64,000 nt of DNA. Origin: Closterium sp. NIES-65. Lineage: Eukaryota; Streptophyta; Zygnematophyceae; Desmidiales; Closteriaceae. Below the pieces are notes generated by a model. That model had not been told where the DNA came from, ran no database searches, and saw only the letters and a list, made by a program, of their open reading frames with translations. The position numbers were made by a program, and so were the translations under genes. Location: positions 2,838,001 through 2,902,000 of the forward strand of contig CANXME010002057.1 of the NCBI GenBank assembly GCA_948144175.1, read 5' to 3'. Shown here in pieces: positions 7,480 to 18,659 of the stretch; the first letter of the stretch is position 1, and the number at the start of each line of letters is the position of its first letter.

Positions 7480-10400
7480 ATAAGACCCAGTTGGGTGCAG
7501 AAGCGCTGATGATCACAAGGCGCAAGTGCCTTGGTGAAGACATCAGCAGTGTTGGCCTCAGAGGCCACGTACGCAAGCCGCAACTAACCACGCTGCTGCA
7601 GCTCACGAGCAAGGAAGTAGCGGAGAGCAATGTGCTTTGTTCTGTGCTCCAGTCTCTGCTCTCGACACAAGGCCAGCATGGCCTTGTTGTCTACGTACAG
7701 CACTGGAGGAGAACGAGGCGGCTCTCCAAGGTCGGTCAGCAGGTAGGTGAGCCAGCGAAGCTCCTGAGCAGCCATGGCCCTTGCGTAGATCTAAGCCTCA
7801 CAACTGGAGCCGAGAACAGAAGACGAGCGAGTAGCCCGCCACGAAACAGAGCCGGAACCAAGGCTGAAGGTGTAACCCTGTGACGACCGCTGCGTAGCCT
7901 GGTCGTCAGCCCAAGAAGCGTCTGCGTGACCAGTGAGGACCACTGGACTCCGCCCTCCAAGCACTAGCCCCATGCCCGACGTACTACACAAGTAGCGCAA
8001 CACCCTCTTCGCTGCAGCCATGTGCTCTGGTCGGTGTCTCCCAGGAGCAACATAGCGTGCGAGAATGCTAAGAGGGTATGCAAGGTCAGGTCGTGTGCAG
8101 GTCATCAGGTACATGAGGCAGCTAACAAGCTCTGGGTACGGGCCACTCGACTCTACGGACTCATCCGAAGGCAGAGCTGAGAGCGAGTGGCGAGTAGGCA
8201 GAGGAGTGGCCTTAGGCGAGGAGTACGTGGAGCCGAAGCGCTGAAGGACCTGCTGCACCATGTGTGACTGAGTCAGGGTGATGTTGCGGCGTGCTCTGTC
8301 CCGGGTGATCTGCAAGCCAAGGTAGCTGCGCAGTTCACCCAGGTCTGTGCACGTGTGTCTCTTCTGCAGCTCGGACTTCACGTAGGCGAGTCCAGCAGTG
8401 TCAGCTGTGGCAAAGACCAAGTCGTCGACGTACACGAGGATGTAGAACGGCGGCAGAGAAGTGTCGGTGCGTAGAAACAGCGACGGGTCGGCAGTAGAGG
8501 GAGCAAACCCAAGAGCCGCAAGCGTAGTCCTCAGTGTGTCGTGCCACTCACGCGGTGCCTGGCGGAGACCGTAGACTGGCCGCCGGAGGTTCCACTGGGT
8601 GCCAAGAGGAAAAGACCCAGTGAAGCCAGGTGGGCGACGCAGCCAGATCTCCTCGTGCAGGCTGCCCTGCAAGAAAGGAGTGCTTAAGTTAAGAGAGTGT
8701 AGCTCGTAGTCACGGTGAGCAGCTATGTGCAGCAGTACCCGAAGAGTGGTCATCTTTGGGGTGGGAGAGAAGGTCTGAATGTAGACAACTCCCTGCCGCT
8801 GACTGAAGCCACGAGCCACGTAACGCGCCTTGAAGACACGCGGAGAACCCGGCGGCCGCTCCACCCTGAAAATCCACATGCCACTGACGATGTCCGCCCC
8901 AGGCTGGGGAACCTCGTCAACGTAGGTGCCTGTGGACTTCCAGGAAGCCATCTCTGCATCTATAGCTGCCTGCCACTGAGAAGAGTAGGGACCCTCTATC
9001 GCCTCCGCGTAAGAGCGCGGAGTCGGGATGTCAAGTGCATCCGGGTCTCCCTCAGGGGTAAGCAGTACGGACACGAGATGAGGTGAAGCAGCGGCCAAGC
9101 ACTGGAACTCCTCCTGCCTATCCTCAAGGACGTCCGTGCCAAGGGCACACTCACCCCCGACGGACGGAGGACAGACAGACTCAGACTCAGCGACAAGACT
9201 AGCAGCGTAGTCTAGACAACAACGAGCAGCAAAGTCGGCAAGCTCAGCAACTAGGGCAGACGCAGCAGTGGACTCAAAAGAAGGGTCAGTGACGACAGTA
9301 GCAAGGAGACGCTTGACAGTAGGACAGGTAGCACGAAGAGAGTCCGATTCCGGGTCGGGAAGAGCAGGAAGAGAGGACTCAGGAGGAGAAGGCAAAGTGG
9401 CACGCAGAGGAGCAGTGGACGGACGCAGAGACATCCGGTGCGTGCCAGGGACAGGAGGAGGACGCTGACGCGAACCGCAACCACTAGTGCGCGCAGTACG
9501 GACAGGCGACGCAGGGCGAGACGCAGGCTCACGACGCTCAGCAAGACCTCCAGTAGGACCAGTGTAGGGAGAAGGAGCAGGCAGTGGGGAGGCGGGCTGT
9601 AACTGTAACCGTGACTGGACAGGCTGTGGACACTCTAAGGGAGGAGGAGGACCAAGAGAAGGCGGGAGACCAAGAACCTGGTGAAGGAGCGGAACGAAGT
9701 ACGGCCGCTGCCGCGCAGCGACTCCAGAACCAGCAGAGACACCAGCGCCAGGGTCCTCCGCACCAGCAGCAGCTCCAACGTCCGACTCCACAGCACCAGC
9801 AGCAGCACCAGCTCCAGGGTCCTCAGCGCCAGCAGCAGCTCCAACGCCCGGGTCCTCAGTACCAGCAGCAGCTCCAACGCCCGGGTCCTCAGCACCAGCA
9901 GCAGCACCAGCGCTCGGGTCCGCAGCACCAGCCGTAGCTCCAACGTCCGGGTCCGCAGCACCAGAAACAGCTCCAACCTCTGGGGCCGCAGCACCAGCAG
10001 AACCAGTAGAGTCTCCAGCACCAGTAGCACCATAAGCAGCAGCGGGGTCCGCGACACCAGGCGCGCCACTCCGAAGAGTGCAGCGCCGCTCGTACCACTC
10101 ATGGATCCGCTCACGGGAGGGGAGCTCCCGGCTAGGAGGAGAAGCACTAGCACCAGTCCAAGTAGTACGCCTGGCTCCAGAGACACCTCTCCTGAGGTTG
10201 CAGTACTGAAAGTACCACTCACGCAGCTGCTCCGAGGAGAGGGCTCTGCCAGGTGTAGGACCCTCAAGCTCAGGACCTCCAGACTCAGAACCCCCAGACT
10301 CCAGACTCTGCGGCTCAGCACCCCCAGGCTCAGTACTCCCAGGCTCAGCACCCCCAGGCTCCGCACCCCAAGGCTCAGCACTCCCAGGCTCCGCACCCCC

Positions 10401-12230
10401 AGGCTCCGCACCCCCAGGCTCCGCACCCCCGGGCTCCGCACCCCCAGGCTCAGCACCCCCAGGCTCCGCACCCCCTGGCTCAGCACCCCCAGGCTCCGCA
10501 CCCACAGCAGGACGAGAGTCGACAGCTACCTCAACAGGCTCAACCGGGTCTACCTGAGACACACCTGAGGGAGCGGCACCCTGAGGGGGGAGGGGGTCTG
10601 CAACAGCAGCACCTGGCGCGAGGAAGAGAGGCGGGGGGGGGAGCGGAGCAGTGCAGTAGGGGAAGAGGCGGTAGTAGGGGACGGACTCGTCAAAAGTGAC
10701 GTCCTGAGAGGGCAAGACTCGGCGTGAGGTGGCGTGGTAAAACTGCCAACCAGGCGCGTCCGGGACAAAGCCGAGGAAGACGCAGGGAACAGCACGGGAG
10801 GAGAGCTTGTCCGCAGACGTATCGCAGACAAAAGCTTGAGATCCCCAGACCTGGAAACGCGACGCATCGCCAACCTCCCCCGTCCACAGCAGTGTGGGCG
10901 AGGTCTCCGGCAAGGAGACACAGGGCCAGAGGTTGAGCTGATGCACAGCGTACCGGACCGCAAACGGCCACAGAAAGTGGGGGGCAGCCGCATGGATCAA
11001 GGAGGTACGGGCGACCTCCATGACCAGGCCAATGCGGCGCTCCGCAATCCCATTCTGCTTTGGTGAGGCCGGAAGCGTGAACGACTGCTCAATGCCGTGC
11101 TCAGCACAGAAGGCTGCCAAGAGGTCGGAGGAGAACTCACCACCTCTGTCAGAGTGCAAGCGCAGGACAGGAAAGTCCGAGTGGAAACGCTCACTGAGCT
11201 GGAGACGAGCTCTGCGGATCCAAGGGATCAAGACATCAGGGACCTCACCCTTGGTGCGCAAGGAGAAGACCGAGGTGTAGCGCGAGTAGTCGTCAACAAC
11301 TATCAGGAAGTACCTCTCCTGACCCTGACCACGGACGCGGGCTGGGCCCCACACGTCCATGTGGAGCGTCTGCAAGGGAGCAGTCGTCGGGGGAAACGAG
11401 GAGGAGTGAGGAGCGGTGCGCTGCCGCCCCTCGACGCAGGGAAGACAGAGAGGAGCAGGCGAGGGTGGGAGGGGAGGGAGGACTCTGGGAAGACCGGAGA
11501 CAAGGTACCGGGAGTGCATGGCACGAAGGCGCTGCACAGACGGGTGGCCAAGTCAGTGGTGCCAGAGGACAGTCTCGTGCGCCAGAGAGCGACACGAGCA
11601 GGGGGCAGACAGCTGACCTGACGCGGACGCAGACGCAGACGCAGTGACCTGAGGGGACTCAGTGGTCAGTGTGTACAGGTCCGACCCCGGCTGCCGAGTG
11701 AAGGTAGCCAAGTGGCGGCCCGTACGAGCACACGTGCAGTGTGTCACGCGCTCGTAGGCAGGGGTGAACTGGTGAACACCCCCGTCCTGGAGTGCACTAC
11801 CTGCCACCAAGTTCGTAGAGAACGAGGGGAGGTGGAGACCTGACAGTGTGCCCGACGGGACCGCAGGACAGGGAAGGACAGTGGAGGAGGTCGCAATGAC
11901 CGGACCCCCAGAGGGGTCAGCGAGGGAGACAGCAACTGGCCGAGCAAGCGGCTCAAGGGCAGTGCGGTCACGAAAGAAGCAGCGAGAAGCACCTGAGTCC
12001 AGTGTGAAGGTGTGCAGTGCTGCCGTCGACTCCGTACCAGGGGGGGCAGACGCACAAGCACCTAGAGTAGCTGCCTCACCAGCACCTGGGGTAGCAGACA
12101 CGCGAGTACCTGGAGCGGCAGACGCACTAGTCCTAATGCCCGGGTCGGGCGGCACACACAGGTACTCAGCACCCTCTCCACTAGTAGACATCACATACAT
12201 AGCAGTGAGAATAGCATCAGAGTCTAGAGC
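7480..12230 (-). CDS. Copia pol region of X (protease, integrase, RT, RNase H)
   Basis: Minus-strand coding region with one open stretch of about 1250 codons (7791-11537) and shorter stretches on either side. In element order: aspartic protease with LDSGAS (about 11990-12010); GAG-pre-integrase finger region (about 11440-11560); integrase core with MDVWGP, LHSDRGGEF (about 11128-11160) and QNGIAERR; a long repeat-rich linker (about 9250-10600); reverse transcriptase with YARGFSQRQG, YGLRQAPREW and LVYVDDL (about 8418-8442); and RNase H with HADASWADD (about 7900) and YVDNKAMLALC (about 7680). The frame ends near 7480 with the family's CTMLGLVPTWPHL-like tail. The enzymes would make and insert element DNA. 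A few breaks are present. Confidence 0.85.
10310..10510 (-). repeat. 15-bp tandem repeat encoding Ala-Glu-Pro-Gly-Gly
   Basis: Eleven or more units of GGGGGTGCTGAGCCT type in element orientation, encoding AEPGG repeats in the integrase-RT linker of X. A second Gly/Ala-rich imperfect array (AAAGAEDPG type) lies at about 9740-9990. Confidence 0.85.
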
Positions 12231-12249
12231 ATAGATATCAATCCCCTTC

Positions 12250-13028
12250 TTCAGAAGATCAACCTAGCGGGGCAGCTCAGTGGCCTGAGGGAACTGAACA
12301 CGCCAAGCGTCGTTGAGACAAGCGAAGCAGCGCTGTGTGGCGTGCGGTCCCCCACACGGCTGACCAGTGCGGTCACCAGTGCGAATGACGTACGTGCAGC
12401 TAAAGCCACCCCCCCCCCCCCCCCCGTGCTGAGAGTACCACTCACGGACCTCCTGGGGCGACGGAGTGTGCTGCTGGCTCTGGCCACCGCCAGCGCCTCC
12501 ACGACCACCACCATCTCCGCCACCTCCTCGACCACCCCAACCCCTGCCGCCGCCGCGTCCACCGCCACCCCCACCACCGCCTCCGCCCCTGCCACCTCCC
12601 CCGCCGCTGCCGCCACCACCCCCACCGCTGCCACTAGCCCGTCCAGTCGCGCCACCACCCCCACCGCCGCCACCGCCCCCACCACCGCCTCCCCCGCTGT
12701 CACCGCCACCGCCCTTGCCCCCTTTGCCCTTGCCGCTGCGGCGCCCGCTCGAAGAAGACGCAGTCCCGACCTTCTCAGCACCAAGGAGGTCGACAGCAGC
12801 AGCAGAGGCGACAGAGGGAAGAAGGGGGGAAGGAGAACACCCCTCAAAGAACGGGGTACGGGGGTCGCCACGAGAGGCACCTACAGCGACTATGCTAGTC
12901 TCAGCTGCAAGGAGTTCCTTCTTGAGGAGGGCAATGGTGAGCTCAGTGGGGCAGCGAGCTAGGAAGTGGTCCCTGACTGAGCGCAGAGTGTCAGGGAGGC
13001 GGGTGACTAGGTGGTAGAGAGTGAGCCA
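12250..13028 (-). CDS. Gag of X, C-terminal part
   Basis: Minus-strand Gag sequence left of the Z insertion. It contains VTRLPDTL, a serine-rich EGCSPSPLLPSVASAAA segment, a Gly-rich tract (about 12480-12730), and a Cys/His cluster ending CGGPHATQRCF (about 12325-12400). The protein would be the particle and RNA-binding component. The other part of gag lies at 32962-33435, on the far side of Z. AGCCA is duplicated at the two borders. Confidence 0.8.
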
Positions 13029-13538
13029 TGATGGAAAGCGAGCGAATCTGGAGAGCGTACAAGAGATTAAGTCCGCCGACTTCGACGAAACATTGCGTGC
13101 AGCTCACGTAACCTTAAGCTTTGAGCAGGTACGCGTTAGAAAGGTCTTAATCTCTACTTTCCAGAATGGTAACGCACGCGTTCAACAAAGATCTAGGCCG
13201 ATCGCTATCGCGATCTAAGTGCGACGGTGTATCTTGGCGGAATTACTAGGCAGCCATGGATTAGTTCAAGAAAGTAGCTTTAGCAAGAGTTCAGATCTGA
13301 AAAGTGACGAGTTGTTCAAACCCTACCAACCCAACCCTCGCCCTACAACAATCCCCAACAACCCAAAGTGCTAAACTAGCAACACCAAAGGTGTTGTAGT
13401 GAATAGCAAAGGTTTGTTGGTGCTTGTTGGGTGCGAGATCAATACCAGCCCGCAACAAGTCTAACCACCACATTTTGCCCAAACCCTTAGCCCACAACCA
13501 GCTAGAGCAAAATACCACAACCACCTACACAATCAACA
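13029..13538 (-). repeat. 3' LTR of Z
   Basis: 510 bp, bounded by TGTTGATTGTGTAGG and TTTCCATCA in element orientation. It lies next to the polypurine tract at 13539. Confidence 0.92.
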
Positions 13539-13588
13539 CTCCCCCTTGCTCGTGCTGGAGGTGGCTGAACACCACTGGGCAAAATCCT

Positions 13589-16500
13589 TCACTTCACTCC
13601 CCCTTGCCCAGGGAAGGGAGCCATCCACAGCATGAGGTCGTCAATGCAGAGAAGCACCAGTCCTCCCACATCCTGCTCAGGCACCATGCTGACATGGGGC
13701 TGCATCCCCATCAAGGACATGCACACACCATGCCGCTCAAAAGGGAGGGGTTTGGTGAGTATATCTGCTGCTTGACGGTTGGTGGGGCACCACCGGAGGA
13801 TCACCTCGCCGCACGCCACCATCTCCCTGATGAAATGCCACCGAATCTGCATGTGCTTGGTGCGGCCATGCAAGCATGCATTCTGTGCAAGGGCAATGGC
13901 ATACTGGTTGTCCACAAACACAGGCACACCACCAGCAAACTCATGCCCAAACTCCCCAAACAAACGCTTCAGCCACACACCCTCCTGAATGCACTGACAC
14001 AGACTGATGTACTCACTCTCAGTGGTAGACAATGCAACTACCGGCTGCCTCTTGCTCTGCTAAGAGATGGCTGCACCATTAAGGCAATAGACATAGCCGG
14101 TGTGACTCTTGCGACCAGCTGGATCTCCAGCATAATCAGCATCACTAAAGCCCACCAACTCAACCTGAGGCTTGCTGTGTGCGGGGTAGAATATACCTGA
14201 CTTGACACAACCTTTTAGGTACCTTAGCACTCTCTTAGCAGCCTGCAAGTGAAATGCCTTGGGACAAGACACCACCTTGGACAGCTGTGACACTGCATAA
14301 GCAATCTGGGGCTGTGTGGTCGTGCTTGCATACATGAGAGACCCCACAATACTTTGATAGAGCTGGACCAGCTCATCTCGCAGCAAGGGCTCCTCAGCAT
14401 GTGCATGCACGTCGAACCCTCTAGGGAGAGGGGTACGCACGGGGTTAGCCTCAGAAAGGCCAAAGGACTCAAGCATGTTTAGAATGTACCTCTCCTGATG
14501 AATCAAGATGCCACTCTCATCACGCTCAATCTGCACCTCCAAATAGTACTTAGCCTCCCCCAAGTCCTTCATGCGGAAACGAGAGGACAAGAGACCCTTC
14601 ACCTCGTCCAGCAAGACCATGCTCGAAGACATGAGCAGAATGTCATCCACATAGAGGTAGAGGGACAGCCGGCCCTCATGCCTCACCAAGTGGTACAAGG
14701 CGGGGTCACACTCCGACCTCTCAAACCCAAAATCCATCAGCGCCTCGTCAAACTTGAGGTACCACTGCCTTGGAGCTTGCTTTAGCCCATAGATTGATTT
14801 CCTGAGTCGGCAAACTCTGCCGGACCCATCATCAAAACCAGGGGGCTGCCTCATGTAGAGCTCCTCCTTCAAGACCCCATGAAGATAGGCAGTGGTCACA
14901 TCCATGTGATGGATGTGAGACCCCGAGGATGCTGCCATCCCAAGGGAACCTCTCAGGGTGGTAGGTTTACCCACTGGGGTATAGACCTGGTCATAGTGAA
15001 CGCCTCGTGTTTGAGTGTTCCCCATGGCCACCAACCTGGACTTAGGCCTCTCAATACTCCCATCAGCCATGTGCTTATACTTCCACACCCACTGACACCT
15101 CAAGACCTCCATTCCAGGTGGCACACAAGCTGGATCAACCAGCTCAAAAGACTCGTTCACCCTATGAGACTCAAGCTCCGCACGCATGGACTCGACCCAC
15201 TCAGGACGGGACAAGGCCTCCTTGACCGACTTGGGCTCATGCACCTGACCCATGAGACAGAAATCAAGCCCAAGCTCACCCCCCTCAGCATCCACAAGCA
15301 TGCACTCCTCCATATCATGCACCTCATGATCATGCATGCAAGCATACTGTGCACTTGGTGTGAACCTTTCGGGTGGCCGGGAGATGCGTGTGGTGCGGCG
15401 CAGAGGTGATGCCTCCCCCTGATCCAGACTTTGCAGCTTCTCCTTCCAAGTCACTCTCTTCATGGGGGACCGTGGTGACTTGGACAGCTGCTGCTGCAGT
15501 ATTTGCTGCCACCTACCCGCAGGAACAGGTGGTGTATGCTCCTGTGGTGGCTGCTGCGGCTTCTCTTGTTGCTGCTGCTGCCCCTGTGGCTGCTCTGGGT
15601 CATGGGCTGGTGCGTTAGGGTCAGGGGTAGAACCAGCAGTTGGTGACTCCTCATGGTGAGGTGCAGCTGCCTTTTGTTCCTCTTGCTGCTCCTCTACCTC
15701 CTCTCCAAGGTCCTCCCATGCCCCCTCAAAGATGGAAGAGGTGTAGGGATCCTGAAGGGAGTTCCCAACTGTACTAGCACCATGCTCTTTCCACCCCTTA
15801 TAGCTCAGCCCCTCGTGGAAAACCACATCCCTGCTTTCCACCACCCGCTGATCTGCCACACTCCACAACATCCAAGCTTTACTCCTCTCCGACACCCCAA
15901 GAAAAATGCCCCATTGTGCCTTAGGATCCAGCTTCCTCCGTTGCTGGTCGGGCACTTTGTACTGCGCCATGCACCCCCACACTCGTGCCATGGACACACT
16001 AGGCACCTTCCTGGTCCACATGAAGTAAGGGCTCTTGCCCCCTAGCCCCTTGCTGCCCATTCTGTTCTTAACCCAGTTGGCATATTGCACTGCTGCCCCC
16101 CACCAAGTATGGTCCAGCTGCGCATGAGCAAGCATGGCTCGGGCAAGGTCAATGAGGGTCCGGTTTAGCCGCTCCGCTGCCCCATTTTGCTGCGGTGTGT
16201 AGGCGACTGAAAGCTGGTGGGTGATGCCCTTGTCTTCAAGGAAAGACTCCAGATCCTTCCCCATGTACTCCCCACCCCGATCGGACCTAAGTATTTTCAC
16301 CTTGGCCCCGGCTTCCCTCTCCGCATAGCGTATCCAACGCTTGAACACCTTGGCCACCTCATCCTTGGTTTTCACCAAGGTAACCCAACTTGGGCGGCTG
16401 AAGTCATCCAAGAAGGTGATGAAGTATTTGCTGCCCTTCTCCCTATCCGGTGTTTGCATGGGGCCACACACATCCGTGTGTACCAACTCAAGAGGTGCGG

Positions 16501-17392
16501 AGGCTCGAGTGGTGGAGGTAGGGAAAGAGGTCCTTGGCAGCTTCCCGGTCGTGCAATCAGGGCACTTGCTTGGCTGCCCACCACCCTCCTTGATCTCCAC
16601 ACCCTTCAGCTCCCCCTTCTTCACACACTCCACAAGTTGCTGCCTTCCTGCATGCCCCATGCGTAGGTGCAGCAAATCTGCCGTCACCTGCTCCACGTCC
16701 CTCCAAGCGGCTTCCTCGGCTTCAACTTCATGTGCCCTCTCCACCTTAGGCACACAAACTGGAACAAGGTATAGGCCCTTCTCTAATTTGGCCTCCATCA
16801 CCACAGCTCCACCCTTGCGAACCGTGCCACCTTCCATGGTGAAGGTGCATATGTATTCTTGCCTCGCAAGTTGAGAGCATGAGAGAAGGTTGGCTGCCAA
16901 ATCAGGAACATGAAGCACACCCTTCACATTCAGCACCTCCCCCTCCTTCCCCATGACGGTGATGGTGCCGATGCCGATTGCTTGCAGCGTATCTCCGCTC
17001 CCCACAATCACATTTCTAGAGTTAGGTGGGAGGGAGTGATAGGTGGTGAAGAGGTCGCGCCGAGGTACCATTCCACAGGTTGCCCCAGAGTCTAGAATGA
17101 GCTGTTTGGGGTCAGCCAACACACGACCAGCAAGCACCGTCTCCTTCTCCAAGGATAAGAAGGAGAAACCATCATCCGATGAGTCCTCTTTTCCCTTCTT
17201 ATTCTCGTTTGCCGCCGTTGCTGCCGATTTCTCTTTGCTGCCCTTCTTGTTCCATGCTCCATTCTTCATCCTCCTCTCCACCCACTCAGGCCTAGTGACA
17301 GGTGGAGCCTCTCCTGGGTACCCTTGAGGCTTCCACCCATCAGGATGGCTCCAACACTCCTTCCAAGAATGCTTCCGGTTGCATCCAGGGAC
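13589..17392 (-). CDS. Copia pol region of Z
   Basis: Minus-strand coding region, mostly one open frame (14060-17392), with the RNase H tail down to 13589. In order: second half of a zinc-knuckle-like segment (CNRKHSWKECW) beside the W border; protease LILDSGATCGMVP (about 17075-17110); GAG-pre-integrase LLHLRMGHAG with a CPDC pair; integrase with HTDVCGP, LRSDRGGEYMG (about 16262-16290) and YTPQQNGAAERL; a Gln/Pro-rich linker; reverse transcriptase with RLVAMGNTQTRG, YGLKQAPRQW and YLYVDDILL (about 14640-14665); and RNase H with GFSDADYAGD (about 14110-14150) and FVDNQYAIALAQN. This is among the best-kept pol regions in the window. W insertion separates it from gag. Confidence 0.88.
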
Positions 17393-18535
17393 TGTCAACG
17401 GGAGTTGGGTATTGGCCCCGTCCTCGCTTGGGCGGAGCCGACTTCGTGGTCGGGTGTGAGGGGAGCAGCCGACCTGTAGCAGTGGGTGAGCTGGTCGACG
17501 AGGAGGTCGACCTGCACGGGGGACCACTGCACGGGCGCCGACTTCAGGGTGGCGCCGACTTCAGGGAGGTCGTCTTGGGAGTCGACCTGCGGAGGACGTC
17601 AACTTGGCGAAGCCGACTTCGGCGGCCGGCTAACGGACTGCTAGTCGACCTGTTAGTGGTCGACTGGACCTGGTGGTCGACGAAGGAGGGGCCGACGTCG
17701 ACCTTGACTCAGGGCGCCAAGCAGGAAGACGCCGAGCAGGAGGACGCCGCCCTGGAGGCCTGGTTGGCGTCCCGTGCGTCTGCACGGCGTCCGGGGTCCG
17801 GACGCCGATCTGGACGTCGGGTCCCGACACCAACCTGGGTGTCTAGTCGGCGTCCTGGGAGGAGGGACGCCGCTCTAGAGGTGTGGTCGGCGTCCCGGGC
17901 GTCTGGACGCCGACCAGGGGGTTCGGAAGGCGTCCAGGGCGCCTGGACGCCAGACTGGGGACGCCGGGCATGCGTGACCGGCTACGGACTGCGTGAGCCG
18001 ACCAGGCGTGGTTGCCCGGTCGATCGGGATACCCGGGCGACGTGCGCGAGTGTCGCCAGGGTGGAGACTGCGAGGCCGACCTCGGGGGTGGTATCCCGAG
18101 GTCGATGTGGCTGGTGGGCACAGTCGCTGGCGTGGAGTCTGCCAGGCGTCTGCGTTGCGCACATGACAGGGAAGTGCGCACCAACCAGCTGCGCGCACCT
18201 GCGAAGCAGGTGCACCGTTGTCCTGCGGGTGCAACGCTGGGCAGCCGACTTGGTGCAGCGCTGGCACACCGTGGACTTGCAACGTTGGCGAACCGCTACC
18301 CTGCTACGCTGGAGGTCGACCAGCAGCCTAGCTAGCTCTGATGTAGTCAAAATTGCCAATGTTGTTGCTACCATTGTTCTGAACTTTTCCTAGTGAAACT
18401 CTTGCCAATTTTCCCCGTGAACTAGCAAGTAGTGTGTGCACAAGGAAAACGACTAAGGACTAACGAACGCAGAGATCACACGAGCACACGTGCCTAGCCC
18501 GTAGCCTAGCTCCCGTTGCTGCAGTTATCTCCGCA
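17393..18535 (+). repeat. LTR 1 of W
   Basis: 1143 bp, TGTCAACGGGAG to TTATCTCCGCA. It is rich in GTCGAC and GGCGTC/GACGCC words. It contains a perfect 8-bp hairpin, GCACCTGC-GAA-GCAGGTGC, at 18195-18213, present in all three LTRs. Confidence 0.93.
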
Positions 18536-18563
18536 TGGTGCGGTGAGCGTGGATCGAACACGC
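18536..18563 (+). promoter_or_regulatory. Extended primer-binding site of W, body 1
   Basis: The sequence beginning TGGTGCGGTGAGCGTGGATC is the complement of a tRNA 3' end: CCA, one discriminator base, a 7-nt acceptor strand and a full T arm whose 5-bp stem (18547-18551 with 18559-18563) encloses a TTCGATC loop on the complement. It is unlike the initiator-Met sites of the other Copias here. Confidence 0.75.
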
Positions 18564-18659
18564 GACGTAGTTCAGTCTAGCCAACTTAGAACATACCGAT
18601 CGTGTTCCTAGACCGGCAGCAATGAAGTCACTAGCGTGCGCGTAGGCGACGCCGAGGTG

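Noticed and set aside
9635-10501. Long Leu/Val/Arg-rich frames over the X linker
   Set aside because: They are shifted or opposite-strand readings of the repeat-encoded linker and carry no domain.
12408-12427. Run of about 20 C
   Set aside because: A homopolymer in the Gag region of X, expected from slippage; not treated as a feature.
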